From assembly GCA_963573305.1 (NCBI GenBank), contig OY754339.1:88257838-88321837 (forward strand): a stretch of DNA of 64,000 bases, in the 5' to 3' direction. The notes below the pieces were generated by a model, which worked only from the letters and a program-made list of their open reading frames with translations, had not been told where the DNA came from and did not search any database. Below are positions 1 to 12,300 of the stretch, piece after piece. How positions within the stretch are numbered: the first letter of the stretch is position 1; the number at the start of each line of letters is the position of its first letter. Both the position numbers and the translations under genes were made by a program. The stretch comes from Pyrrhosoma nymphula (lineage: Eukaryota; Arthropoda; Insecta; Odonata; Coenagrionidae).

Positions 1-207
1 GTTTACATAGCTATGTATTCGTTTGCTGTCTCTAAAAACTCAATGCTGCTTCCTTGCAATAAAAGACAAGGAAGAAGGTCCGTCTCTCCCAACAGGAGGA
101 GGCGTAACACAAATAACATCACTCAGCAGCTGCCACCTTTCCTAGGAAGATGCAGTCCAGAGCACGAACTTAGAAAGTAAAAAGGTCCAGAGTGATTTCC
201 CTCTTAC

Positions 208-345
208 CTGATTTCCCATTTCAATTGGTAAACATACAACATTATACTCTGGTCTCCCTCGGGATTTCTCATCGCAAATGTTCTCTCTTTCATAACTTTC
301 TCCTGCCAAGGATTCAATTGAGACAGCCTCTTCTTTCGCATCAAT
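208..345 (-). CDS. ZAD gene linker exon 5 (duplicate of exon 3)
   Basis: The exon has 46 codons, with the acceptor in common with exon 3 and the donor CAG|GTAAGA. It encodes a linker starting IDAKEEAVSIESL and ending EMGNQ, which aligns end to end with exon 3. The frame continues into exons beyond the left edge. Confidence 0.65.
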
Positions 346-3300
346 CTGGAAGAGAGAATGCTTACATCACCAATGAAAATAAAAAGAATAAAATGCAACA
401 CATCAGGATAATTTTTTTGTAAAAAATATCTTCTCTAGTGCTGTTTCATATTTTAACCACCATATCTAATTTAATGTGTAAGGATTGAGGGAGTTTTTCC
501 AACACACGCTGCATTGCAGATTTTCTTTTCTTGGTGGAATACATGGGTGACTCAAAAGTTTTTATTTTTAAATCAAGGAGAGCTGCAGATTTTTCAGGAT
601 AAAATCAATTTTTTGAGGGGTTTGCTATGCATAGCGGGATCGGTTTTTGCCATCTATGAACTATTTCCAATTTTTTAAATTTTGTACCTGAAATAAACTA
701 GGCATTAACTTTCATTTCAAATTGATGGAATATATCTTTGAGTTTGTAAAACATAAGAATATAACTTCGTAACTATACTTATAAACCTAAAGAAAAAAAA
801 GCAGCTTTTACAATGCAGTTGACTGGGAAACTATGCCTGTTGATTTTTTATCAAAAGTGCCCTACCTCTCAGCAGTTGAAACATGGCAGTACAGCCAGTG
901 TTTTAAAAAAAGTGAGCCAGTGAGGCTACCCATGGCTGCTGATCTACCTCCTGCATTCGGATAAGTGTGCTCGCTGATACGTCCAAACACTGCAGCGAGG
1001 TTAGGGGGGATTGGCATCCGAGCTTGCAAGCAAACTGAAGAGGAACAAGTGCAGCGTGCATTGACCAGCTTCACCGCACACGATGAAGATATATTCAGCA
1101 TCATATCAGAAGGCATTCACATTTCACACTTGATTGGCTAAGTGCCTCAGGTCCTCCTTGGAGGAACTCCACCTACAACCAATCTAATCTAATCTAATCT
1201 TCCTCTCCAGAGGATGAGGCACGGCAGCAGTAAGAGTAAAAAAAGAGGGCATGTCAGTTGCCCTTGATATCTATGTAAAAGTGAAAATCATCTCCTAAAG
1301 CAGCATCAAAGAGTCATAACCAAAGAAGTTTTCCAAAAATCAAAAGAGACCCGCATGAAAGTGATCCAAGGACCATCATCCGAGGGTGCATCCGGGTTTC
1401 TCAGTTGACCTGAGACTTAAAATTGTGAATTTTTTGTCTATATTTTGTGTATCCCCCAAATTCTTGTATTGTTTAATCAACTGCATAATCCCTATCCCTT
1501 TTGTTAATCCTCCCAGTATTAAACCAAAATTTCTAGAAATAGTAGGTTATGTACTTGCAAATATTTGCTTTAGTGTCGAAATTCTGTGTCCTTGGGTGGT
1601 TCATTCATCTCGTGTGCACCTGGCCATGGGCGCCCATACAATATTTTTCAGGAGGAAGCCAAAACATAGGTTTAAGAAGGGGGGGTCCAAGGAGCCCTCT
1701 CCTGGAAAGTTTAGTAAATTTGAGGGCTCAGGAGTACATTTTTGGAACATCTTAGGTGAATGACAATTTTCTAAATTTGCTCCTTAAATATTAATTTAAT
1801 CCTGCAAATACAATAAATAAATTAAATTTGCCTTCCCTTTTTTATTTTTTCCGGGAGGATAGAGGGGAGGGGGGCACGGCCCCCTTCAGCCCGTGTATGG
1901 GCGCCCATGCACCTGGCACCCTTGTTTTTGTTAAAATCAAAGAGTCAATTCCACCCTACTCTACCTCTGGGGATTTTGACCTTTACAATATTTTTTTGGT
2001 GCACGAGCTAAGGCGGCATTGTGCATTCTGGGAAGGGTTTGTGGAAGATTAAGTGTGCGTTACACACTCCTACCCTGGCAATACTCAATCTTTTGTATTT
2101 TTCGGGAACTTTGGAACCAATTATCTAATCGAGAAAATTTATTAGAACTTTTTACTGCCACAATTCACTTTTCCTCTACCTGATACCTAAAAGTCTGATG
2201 AAATTTTTGCCTTTTGTTCATCTATGCAAGTCTCAGCAACTCCGCTGTTAGCAATATAATCAAACATGAAAGTATTACTGTCAAGAGACATCACTGAACA
2301 TGGAAACCCATTTCCTTAAATGCATGTGGCACTTTTGGAAAACAGCAAATTTTTTCAGGAGTAAAAAATGTTTCATGCATTATAAATTACCCTTAACTCA
2401 GTAATCTGGCACATTACATCAATCTGCAGCCTCAATTTGAAGTAAACTATGTACATACATACATTGCAACTGGTTAACAGCCCTTACGCACTCATTTCAG
2501 TGGTACAAAGCCACTTGTATGTGCAACGGACAAAAGAAGTGATGCACATTTGATTGAACTCACCTCCAACAGTTGCCCAAAGCATTCGACTGGCAGCTGC
2601 TGATTACCCCAGCAGTCTTCTTCAACCTGCGTCTTTGAAGATCCTGCAATGCAGACTGTCTCTGCACCCAATATCATTCTGGCTTCATTGTCCATCTGCG
2701 AGGCAAGGATAAAATTGACAAGGACATTGATAAGAGGGAGAAATACATAATCAGTTGCCAACCACTCAGACAATCTCGGAAATGCCCTCATTTTTCAATA
2801 ATGACTATCTTATGTGTAAAAATTATGACTATTTTTCATGTGATGTGGTGACATTTGTCGAAACAACTAATTCAAACACTATTCATAACACACATTAGAC
2901 AAACATTGCACAGTATTTAATTAACATTACTACTATTTTGGTCAAAGACCTTTTGTGTATTCAGCAAAAATAGTGCACAGTATATAAGAATATGATCCTG
3001 TATACATATAGAGTTACCATATTTTTAAACCCCAAAATGAGGACAACCCCCCCCCCCCCCACCCAGCCGCAATCACCCAAACCTAGCTAGGCGTGTACGA
3101 TTATCAAAAAAAATCGATACCAATCAATTATACGAATAATTGGAAATGTGGTTGATTCAATTGTCGGGAATAGAAAGAAATGACAATTAATTGAAGTCAT
3201 TTAATTAATTTTACAAAGGCCAATTAATTGACATCAAAATGAGTGTCAATTAATTGTCATTGCTCGATTAATTGACATCAGCCAATTAATTGACAGGACT

Positions 3301-6300
3301 CAATTGGATTGTGCTTTTCAAAGGCTTTCCTTTGGCAATAAGAAGAATGAAAGAACTAATTTGAAAAACAACGAAATAATTCAATCAGTAAGATGTTATC
3401 AATTAATTAAAGGAATAGATCACTACTTGAAGACAGGCACATGAAATCCTCAGCATGTTCATCCAACAGACACTGGCGTGTGTCGATAACAATGTTCCCA
3501 CCGATACTGAACAACCTCTTGGATGCAGTGCTAGTTGCCGGGATAGCTAGATATTTTCTTGCTACCTTCTGGAGGGAGGGGTAGGTGGTGGGCCCTCGCC
3601 CGCCACCACGGTGACCTCAATCCTCACTTTTGGAATGCCCCTGAACCTAGCCATTTCCTCCCTGAAGATCTCCTGGCGCGGCAGCAGGAGGGCCGAACCC
3701 CAAGCGAGAGTGAGCACAAGCATCAGCAGCGGAGGCCATCGGCTGGCGTCGAGCGAAAGCTAACAAACGTACAATTTGAAATCCATAGCGAATCAATAAT
3801 CGTCAATTAATCAATTACCGAACAATAATTGTGAATCGAATAACAATTGATCATTGAACAACAATTGACACTTGAAAAAAATTGACGATCGAGTCAATTA
3901 CCGCAATCAACATCGATGTGCCAAAATAATCGATCAATTATAAAAATAATTGAATCGACAATTCAATTCATCGAATAATCGCACAGGCCTATCCGAACCC
4001 CTGCCTCATTAATCAGAGCAATCCTAGCTATGAACTATTTCTAACCCATGGTAGACCAGTACTTCCATCTATCAACAGTTTAAGTTTTTGTACAGGGAAA
4101 ATAGTAAACCACGAAGCGCCATAAATGATGCCAGCTGCTGGATTCAGCTAAATCGAAAGCACTGCGGCATGGCAATCGCAGTCTATAGCCCTATATTGAA
4201 AGCACCCTAATAAGTGTAGAGTAAGTGTAATTCAATAATCGATATAAAAATATATATAACTAGTTAGCGATTTGAGATGAAAACAAAAATCAGAAAATCT
4301 TACTACCCAAAAAAAGTCGAAAATACGGACATGTCCGCATAAATGAGGACGAATGGTAACCCTAGATACAAAGCCATCCCTTGCTTCACATGGGAGATGC
4401 ATTCCAAAACACTTCCGTGCTATACAAATGTGTTCTCAACAAATGTATTTAAACTGTAAGAAACCACCATGGAGAAGTGATATGTAAGAGAAATAGTAGG
4501 TTTTAAAGATATATTTAAGACCTAACTTTTCCAGCAAAACAATTCAGTAGAATGGGGGAAGTATGAAAAAGTCTGTAATTAACAACCAGCAGTGAATAAC
4601 CAAAGGCAAAACAACAATGAAGCCTTTACATCTTAGAAGTGACATTGGAATGCACAGGAGTAATATTTAATGCTGCGTCAGATGAGCATTCCTCAGCAAC
4701 AACTATCTGCCCTCACTTTACCCCTTACTCTCTGAAAATTCAGCTTTTCTAAAGGAGAACAGCTTCACTCATCCACTGTTTTCCCCATACACCTGTTTCT
4801 AATACATCTCATCACATTCAAGGCATTCAACCACTTTCAGTTTTGTCTCCAATGAAATTGTTTATCTTCATCTTTTCCAAGGCTTGCCAAACTAAACCAG
4901 GATTTTTTTTTAAATCCAATCACTCCCTCACAATGTCACCACCCACATAGCACAAACCACTTCCTGAGTGTTTTTATTCCACTTTCCGGATATGTTTTCT
5001 ATTGGCCCATTCACGTTTTGAAAGAGTGCTGGAATGGCGCAATTGTCCTCCACTCTTCGGCAGCTTTTTGTCTCTAAAACGTTTATTTGATGGTTCAGAA
5101 CGCGTTTTTGTAGCATTTCCTCTCCGGTTCCAGCTAGTTTAGAAACGTGTGAACCAGTGTTTAAAACATTTTCAGCCAAGTGGAAAACATATATTTTGGT
5201 TTTATAATGATTTTTCCGATGGTATGAAATGTTTTTCTCATGATTCTATGAGGGAATACTTATTAAGTGTTGTCGGATTTTTGGCTTGATACCAGCATTT
5301 ACGCTATTCATAAATATGCTGGAATTTGGCCAAAAATGCAGTGCTGACAGTGCGATAAATCATTTGCAATTATCTCTCAATGAAATTACCATCTATCGCC
5401 TATCCGCGTTGTATCCAGGGAACATTAGCCTACATCAGAAGAGTGGACTACAACATTACCCCAAAACGTAATTGCACATGCCATTTTCTGTTAAAGAAGT
5501 AATTACATGACCGTATTTTCTCGAATAGCAGAAAACTTTAGCAACTTTTATCAAAAACTTATACAAAGTAACTGCAACATGCATTGGGGAACCAAACCAA
5601 CGGCGATCATTCTGCCAGCAAATGAAATAACCCTAATAAATAATTACCTACTTAAAGTATACTATGTGAGTAACAGGATTCCTTAAGGCGCTATTGGATG
5701 TCAGCATGACAGCGCTACACACTGGATTTCTTAACAGGTTTAGGCCGAGAGAAAAGACAGCCACAGAAATCAAAACAGAGAATTGACATAAGTACCTACC
5801 TGCAATATTTTGTTAATAATTATATAATGCTCAATAGATCGGTACCAAAACAAAAAAAACCTCACACCAGAGTGCTTAAACACAACTCTTTGGTAATTTA
5901 CAATTCTAATAAATGCCTTAATGCTATAATAAATTAACCCTTAAACGACAAGCGACGTAGTCAATACGTTGGGCACAAACTTCACATGCCGTCAAGCGAC
6001 GTAGTGAATACGTCGCAGTGATTCCATTTAAATCAATGGAAAACCAGCGATTCCATATAAATCTCCTCCGACCTACGAGATGGGATTCATTTAAGTCTCC
6101 TCCGGGCTTGAAGGGGTTAAAAAAATATCTCAAATTAGAATACAATTTGAATACATTCCTTGGTAATGATTATACACTTTAAATTAACGCATGAATACAA
6201 AAGAAAATTTAAAACGATATTCAAACAATCGTTAAGTAATCATCATACAATACACATTAATCAATAAACACGAATACAAATTTTTTAAATACATATCACA

Positions 6301-9300
6301 CTTTTGAATATTAACTTAGTATAACCGTTATGTTATCACTACACTCAATAATTAAATGATTTAAAAAAACTAATCACGCATCAGAATTCAAACACATTGT
6401 GTTGTTCCTCATTAAATGCTACAGATGCTGGGAAACTTTGGGGAATGGCATGTGCCCGCACCGTTTGCAAAGTTTTCCTCTTCTCACTCTGCTGTCTCCT
6501 TGATTTCGTCGCCTTGAGGTAGGCTTGGATCAAATTTTTTATCTCCTTATCACTCCTGTCCTTGAACTGTGCACTATCTTGCAATACACCTGTAAATACA
6601 GAGGAATCATTATAAGTTCACTCGTGGATAGCACATATAAAAAACTAGCTGTGGCCAGCATGTGTTGCAATGCCATTTTTTTTCTAAGTAGGCACACATG
6701 TACAAAGCAGACATATGTACATATAAAATATAAATGAAAGACAATGATTTTTTGTGCATTAATTTAAAGTTGAAAAAATTCATTCAAGTACCTACTTTGG
6801 GAAATACAATATTTTTGGCCTTACCACTATCTGCAAAAACAAATAAATTTTTCGGCTGTCCCACTCCTGAGCATGCAACATATAACCACACACTAGAAGC
6901 GATTGACCTTGTTTGAGAAGGCAAGGAGAACGGGAAACTGTAGTCATTTGACTACAACTATCAAATTAGCCACTGAACCTGGCCTTTAAATGCTGTTGGC
7001 ATGAATAGTAGGCCCGATTGTCATGAGGTCAATATCGAAATTAGATTTTCGACATTCGGGAAAATGTAGCCCGTCCTACCAGATGAGCAACGGAAGAAAA
7101 AATTTTTTTTCGGACAATATCCAGGGGTGCCGCCGGGGCCGTTTATACTGAGAGTAGGCAACCCGCAACACCCGCTCTGATTTGCACCCTTTTAAGCCAT
7201 TTCAGAGACTCTGGTGCGGTTTCCTCTGGTCGTTGTGACTGAAATGGCTCGGCTAGATGCTGAGGTAGGCCCAACAGGTCAGCGGATATGTGGGACAGTT
7301 ACTTCGTCCAATTAGTTTCCCCCTCCTCCCTCACCTTCCCCCTTCCCCCCCTCATGCTTGTTAAAGAAAACTTCGTTTTTCCAAGTTTTCTTTAACGAGA
7401 AAACGAGAACGCTAAACGAGAACAAACGCCTACTCTGCTAGTTATTTCTGCCCGTGAACCGCTGCGACCGAGGAGCTCTTTAGTCGCTTCGGCACTTCCC
7501 TTACCCTCACCTCCTCCCCCCTTCCGCCCCATCCCTACCGACTGTGTCGGTCGGGTGGCAGACTGTCGCTCAGTCACCGGCCGACAGGCCTCGAGTCAAC
7601 ATCAATGAGACTACATTGCCACCAGACTCCTAACAACGCGTTTCTGCAAACCATTTCGAGATAGCAAACAATTCTAGCATCCAGCCCAGCTGCTGCCGAA
7701 AACGAAGTTTTCTTCAACGAGCGTGGGGGGGAAGGGGGAAGGTGAGGGAGGAGGGGGGAACTAAGTAACTGTCCCACATATCCAAATAATTACGATTTTA
7801 CGTCACTTACAACGCATTTTTGAAGAAATTGACTAATTTTTTACCTTTTCTACAGCACTGATGGCGTACCACGTGACCCACTGACCTGTTGGGCCTACCT
7901 CAGCATCTAGCCGAGCCATATCAGTCATAACGACCCGAAGAAATCGCACCAGAGTCTCTGAAATGGCTTAAAAGGGGGCAAATAAGAACGGATGTTGCGG
8001 GTTGCCTACTCTCAGTATAAACGGCCCCGGCGGCACCCCTAGATATTGTCTGAAAAAAAAAATTTTTCTTCCGTTGTTCATCTGGTAGGACGGGCTACAT
8101 TTTCCCGTATGTCGAAAATCGAATTTCGATATTGACCTCATGACGATCGGGCCTACTATTCATGCCAACAGCATTTAAAGGCCAGGTTCAGTGGCTAATT
8201 TGATAGTTGTAGTCAAATGACTACAGTTTCCCGTTCTCCTTGCCTTCTCAAACAAGGTCAATCGCTTCTAGTGTGTGGTTATATGTTGCATGCTCAGGAG
8301 TGGGACAGCCGAAAAATTTATTTGTTTCGATCTCCTGACGATCGGGCCTAATGAATAGCCATTCATGAAATCACTATTAAATGGATATTCACGCCTGGTT
8401 GCCAAGGAAATTTCTATTGTTGAAAAGGAAGAAAAATTGATGAATTTAGACATTAAAACTCAATACTTGGACAAAAACGAAGTGTATAAGAAAATTGAAT
8501 GAAAGAATTGAATAAGGCATTCTTTCATGCGTTCTCTGATAAAAATTTCCATCCAATATCTTAAGTGAAAGTAATTTTAAAAAAGTAAATAATGAAACAC
8601 CTGCACCAAATTCAATTCTTTTCTTATCGGAGTAAATGTTAACAGCATTGGAGTAAATACAATCTCAGCATTTGCGATTTTTAAAATTCAGAAACCTTTA
8701 TGTATTCGAATGCAACGTTGAGTCAAAATTCAAGTCAATTGACCGACTAGGTACTTTTTGAGTTTTACGTGCACAAACATACGCAGGCTGAATTTTTATA
8801 CATAAAGATGTTCATGAACAACCCAATTATTCCATAATCCAATTACAGTTCAGAATCAAATGACAGAAATAATTTTCTTACCAGCCACAGCTGAGAATAA
8901 ATGCAGCCCTTCCCGAAATGGTATTTTGCCATTGTTTCCCAGCCAATTCATCTGCTCTGCAAGGGGCTCCGATAACATTTTCCTCAGCATAGAGTACACA
9001 CTCTCTGAAAGGTCTTTTGTCACGCAACGTTTCAGAAGTCTCCGCTGAAAAACGAATGCTAAGTCAACTCTTAAAGCATCAATTTAAGTTAAATCTCAAC
9101 GAATGCATAGCTATTGTGAAATATTAAATATCATCACTATGAATTAGTAGTGCAGAAACTGCTCAAACACTAATTGCTGTATGATAAATGAGACTTACCA
9201 GTGATCTGGCTGCTTCCTTATCTGTGCCAATAAGTGTATTGAATTCAATAAATTGTGCTTTTTCATTAATAGGCAATCTCGCGAAAAGATTAACATCTTC

Positions 9301-12300
9301 TTCCATAGCAACATTTCTCTCCCATCCTCGAGGCTCTTCTCCTATTTCTGCTCGGAGAGCTGAGTTTTCCCTCGCTAGAGACGTGATCTGTTTCTCCATG
9401 CTTTGGATTTTCACAGCTATTTCATGAAAATTACCTGAAAAAAGGATTGTTAACTATTTAAATACCAAACACTCAAATGCTAAAAGATGCTGTGAGATAT
9501 TAAAATGCACATTGGAGGCGCATCCTTACATTGTTGGGCATACTACTTTAAAATTAAGTGAGCACATTAACAATTGTGAGCTCAATTACAAATAAATATA
9601 GCCCCAAGAAAAGTTATTGATTGCAACTACAAGTCAATGAGTAATTCACATACATATGAAGCTCATTAACACAACTCTGCCATTACTCCTACTTCATATG
9701 CAGGGTCAGGTATTTTTGGGAGTAACGACAATCTCCATACATTGAAAAACTGAGTTTTTTGCATTTAATAAGTACAAATTACATCACACAGATTCGAAAA
9801 ATATCCTTAATTTAATCACGACAAATCAGGAAATCACTCATTATTTACGAAATTATGTGTTGTTTGCAAAATTATGCCAAAATAGCGATGACACCACGAA
9901 TTTTGGGTAGATTTTTTATCTTCAATCAAATTTTCATTTTCACCGATATAGTTTTAAAGATTCTGAAACTGATATGATGTCCTTTTACTCGCAGGTACAA
10001 TTAGTCAATTGCAATTGTTTGATTTAAAAATACTGACAAGTTGACCAAAAGGTTTCTCTTATTGCAGCAAGCTACACAATTCCACGGTTTATGGCTTGTA
10101 CTTATTTCGCAAAGAAAATAAGTTGGCAGTACTGATCGTGTGTAGTGTTCTACCCAAGCAATCAAGTCCAAGGCCACGTAATAGGAAAAAGAAGAAGGAA
10201 TCTATCACCCCCAGACGACACTAACCATGCAAATTCTGTCTGTAGCTTGAAATGGTTTTGTACTCGTACTAAAATACATGAACGGTCTTTGCTAATATAA
10301 GTATGTAGGTCTAACCTAGCCTAGGGTCCTTTTTTTGTGTTTTTACATAATTACATTATTTACATTTCCACAAAAATATAAATTTTCTCCTACAATCTCC
10401 GCCGTACGAACGCTACCAGCATTTATAAAAACAAAATTTGGCTTATACAATTTCCATAAATACCTGCCTCTGTTCATATGTTTTGTAAAACTCCAAGAAT
10501 ACCAGAAAGTTAAAGTCTAACAATTCATAAGTCCTACTAACTGTGAAGTGCCTCAAAATTCTTTTCAAGGAGTCCCTTAAGGTCCTTCCATTGCCAATCT
10601 CCATTCCCACTGTTGGTTCTAGAAGCATAATGGGAACTGCTAGTGTGGTCACTTGAACTGCTAGCATTTTCAATACTATTAAATACCGATGGTATCTCAG
10701 CTTCATCTATTAATGGAGACACAATAAAAGAAATGATATCACTTAACAAGTATTGGGCACTTATTCCAATTCAAATGAAGCAATAAAAACCTCATCCACT
10801 AAGTTGACCAAAATAATGATTATTCATAGTTTCTGTGAGAAAACATTAATGTAACTTACGCAAAAACAATGATAGGTAAGAAAAACATTTACTGTATGAT
10901 AAATGCTTACATTAGGTCTATGTTACAATGAATCCAATACTTCAATAAAATTCAGGTTCCTGCAATAGTAAAAACAAACCTCTCTTCGGGACAGGGACCA
11001 GCTTAGATGCCACAGGCAGAGGGTCAACTTCACTTTCATTGTCATCACTGGATTCACCTCTGCCTGGGCTATACCGCCTCGGTGGTCTACGCAACCTCTT
11101 CCTGTTTTTCCTCTCACATTCTTCCTCACATGACTCCAAGTTTGAGGAATATAGATACACATTCTGCTTTTTCCTTGCTTCTTCATATGAATCTGAAACA
11201 TTTAAATCACCAATCACGTATCCAGGAGGCAACGGGAAAGTTAAACCACACACACCCACGGTAGGCATTCAGGTAAAATTGCAACAATAATCCTGATCAA
11301 GCATGCGAAATAGTGACAAAAGGTGAAAAGTGTGAGAAATAAACAAGGAACTAAATTTTTACTAACCAAATTCCATTACTTCCTTGACTGGGTAACTCTT
11401 CCAATTGGCTCCTGGGTGCACACCTTTTCTTGCAGAAGTGGTTACATTTTTTGCTGGGCATGCACAGACAGCCCCATAAACTGTTTGTGTGACCCATTTT
11501 GAAGGAACTACCATTGTACTTCCGGGAGTGGATATTTTTCTGTTGCCTACCACTCTTAAAAATTCAACCAGGGTGTACATCTAGAAAAAATATAAAGAGA
11601 TATGAGAACCAGAAAGGAAAGGATAAAAGCTTACCATTACATTCATGGGGGTAGAAAACAAGCAATGTAATGCAGAGCCACACACAAAATGCAACTTACA
11701 AGATTGGCGTAAAATTGCAGCAACGTAGAATACCTTGAGGGAAGATTCATTGAATGGCAATGCTACTGCCTTAAAGTGGACATCAAGGAGTGGCCATAAT
11801 TGCAGATCATTTGATATGTTACCAGCTCCATACACATGGACATTGACTAAGCTTTCAGGCTCGATAAATAATGGATTAACATGCTGACATCAATTTCCTT
11901 TAACTAACATGGAACCTTGCTTTGACCCAATTGCTTTGACAAACACAATTTCCCTGGAGTTTAGGATGACACAATTATTGGAAGGCTCTAGTATTCCAAC
12001 TTCAGCACTAAATTTATCAAAATTAAAATCACAACGAAATGGAAACGTCTGTTGGCTCGAGACATTGACAGTTTTCTCATCTGCATTACTTAGGGAAGTT
12101 ACTGATGAACATTCTCCCAGCCTTTTCACTAGTTGCTCGATCGGCCTATCCCCTTTCCTCAGCATTTTCTTGATAGAGTGAAGTTTATTCTCAAAACCGA
12201 ACGCACTATAAGAGCCCAGACTGCCATGGACCTCATAATTTTCGGTTCGGTGAAGAAGTCCATGCACTTTAAAAGCGACATTCTCTCTCCCATACAAAAC

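Larger units (their letters stand above)
3011..4363. mobile_element. Outer hAT-like element with GTTACCAT inverted ends
   Basis: The left end (3013-3020 GTTACCAT, followed by AATGAGGAC) is inverted at 4341-4360 (GAGGACGAATGGTAAC). A similar end pair bounds 28953-29634. It contains the inner element at 3088-3991. Target duplications could not be confirmed, so the boundaries are approximate. Confidence 0.4.

Noticed and set aside
862..1116. Minus frame of 84 codons
   Set aside because: It lies opposite the LINE 3' end and has no splice or domain support.
1386..2052. Plus frames of 68-125 codons
   Set aside because: They cross the ends of the GGGCGCCCAT repeat and do not persist in the second copy.
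4928..5179. Minus frame of 83 codons (MAENVLNTG...)
   Set aside because: No recognisable domain, no splice sites that would join it to the neighbouring exons.
6734..6916. A short frame (MKDNDFLCI...) repeated in a minus frame at 25443-25225
   Set aside because: The similarity is nucleotide-level Helitron repeat identity; the frames diverge by indels and have no domain.
7392..7777. Two minus frames inside the palindrome
   Set aside because: They are in the loop and arms of the foldback, low complexity, and not preserved in the other arm.
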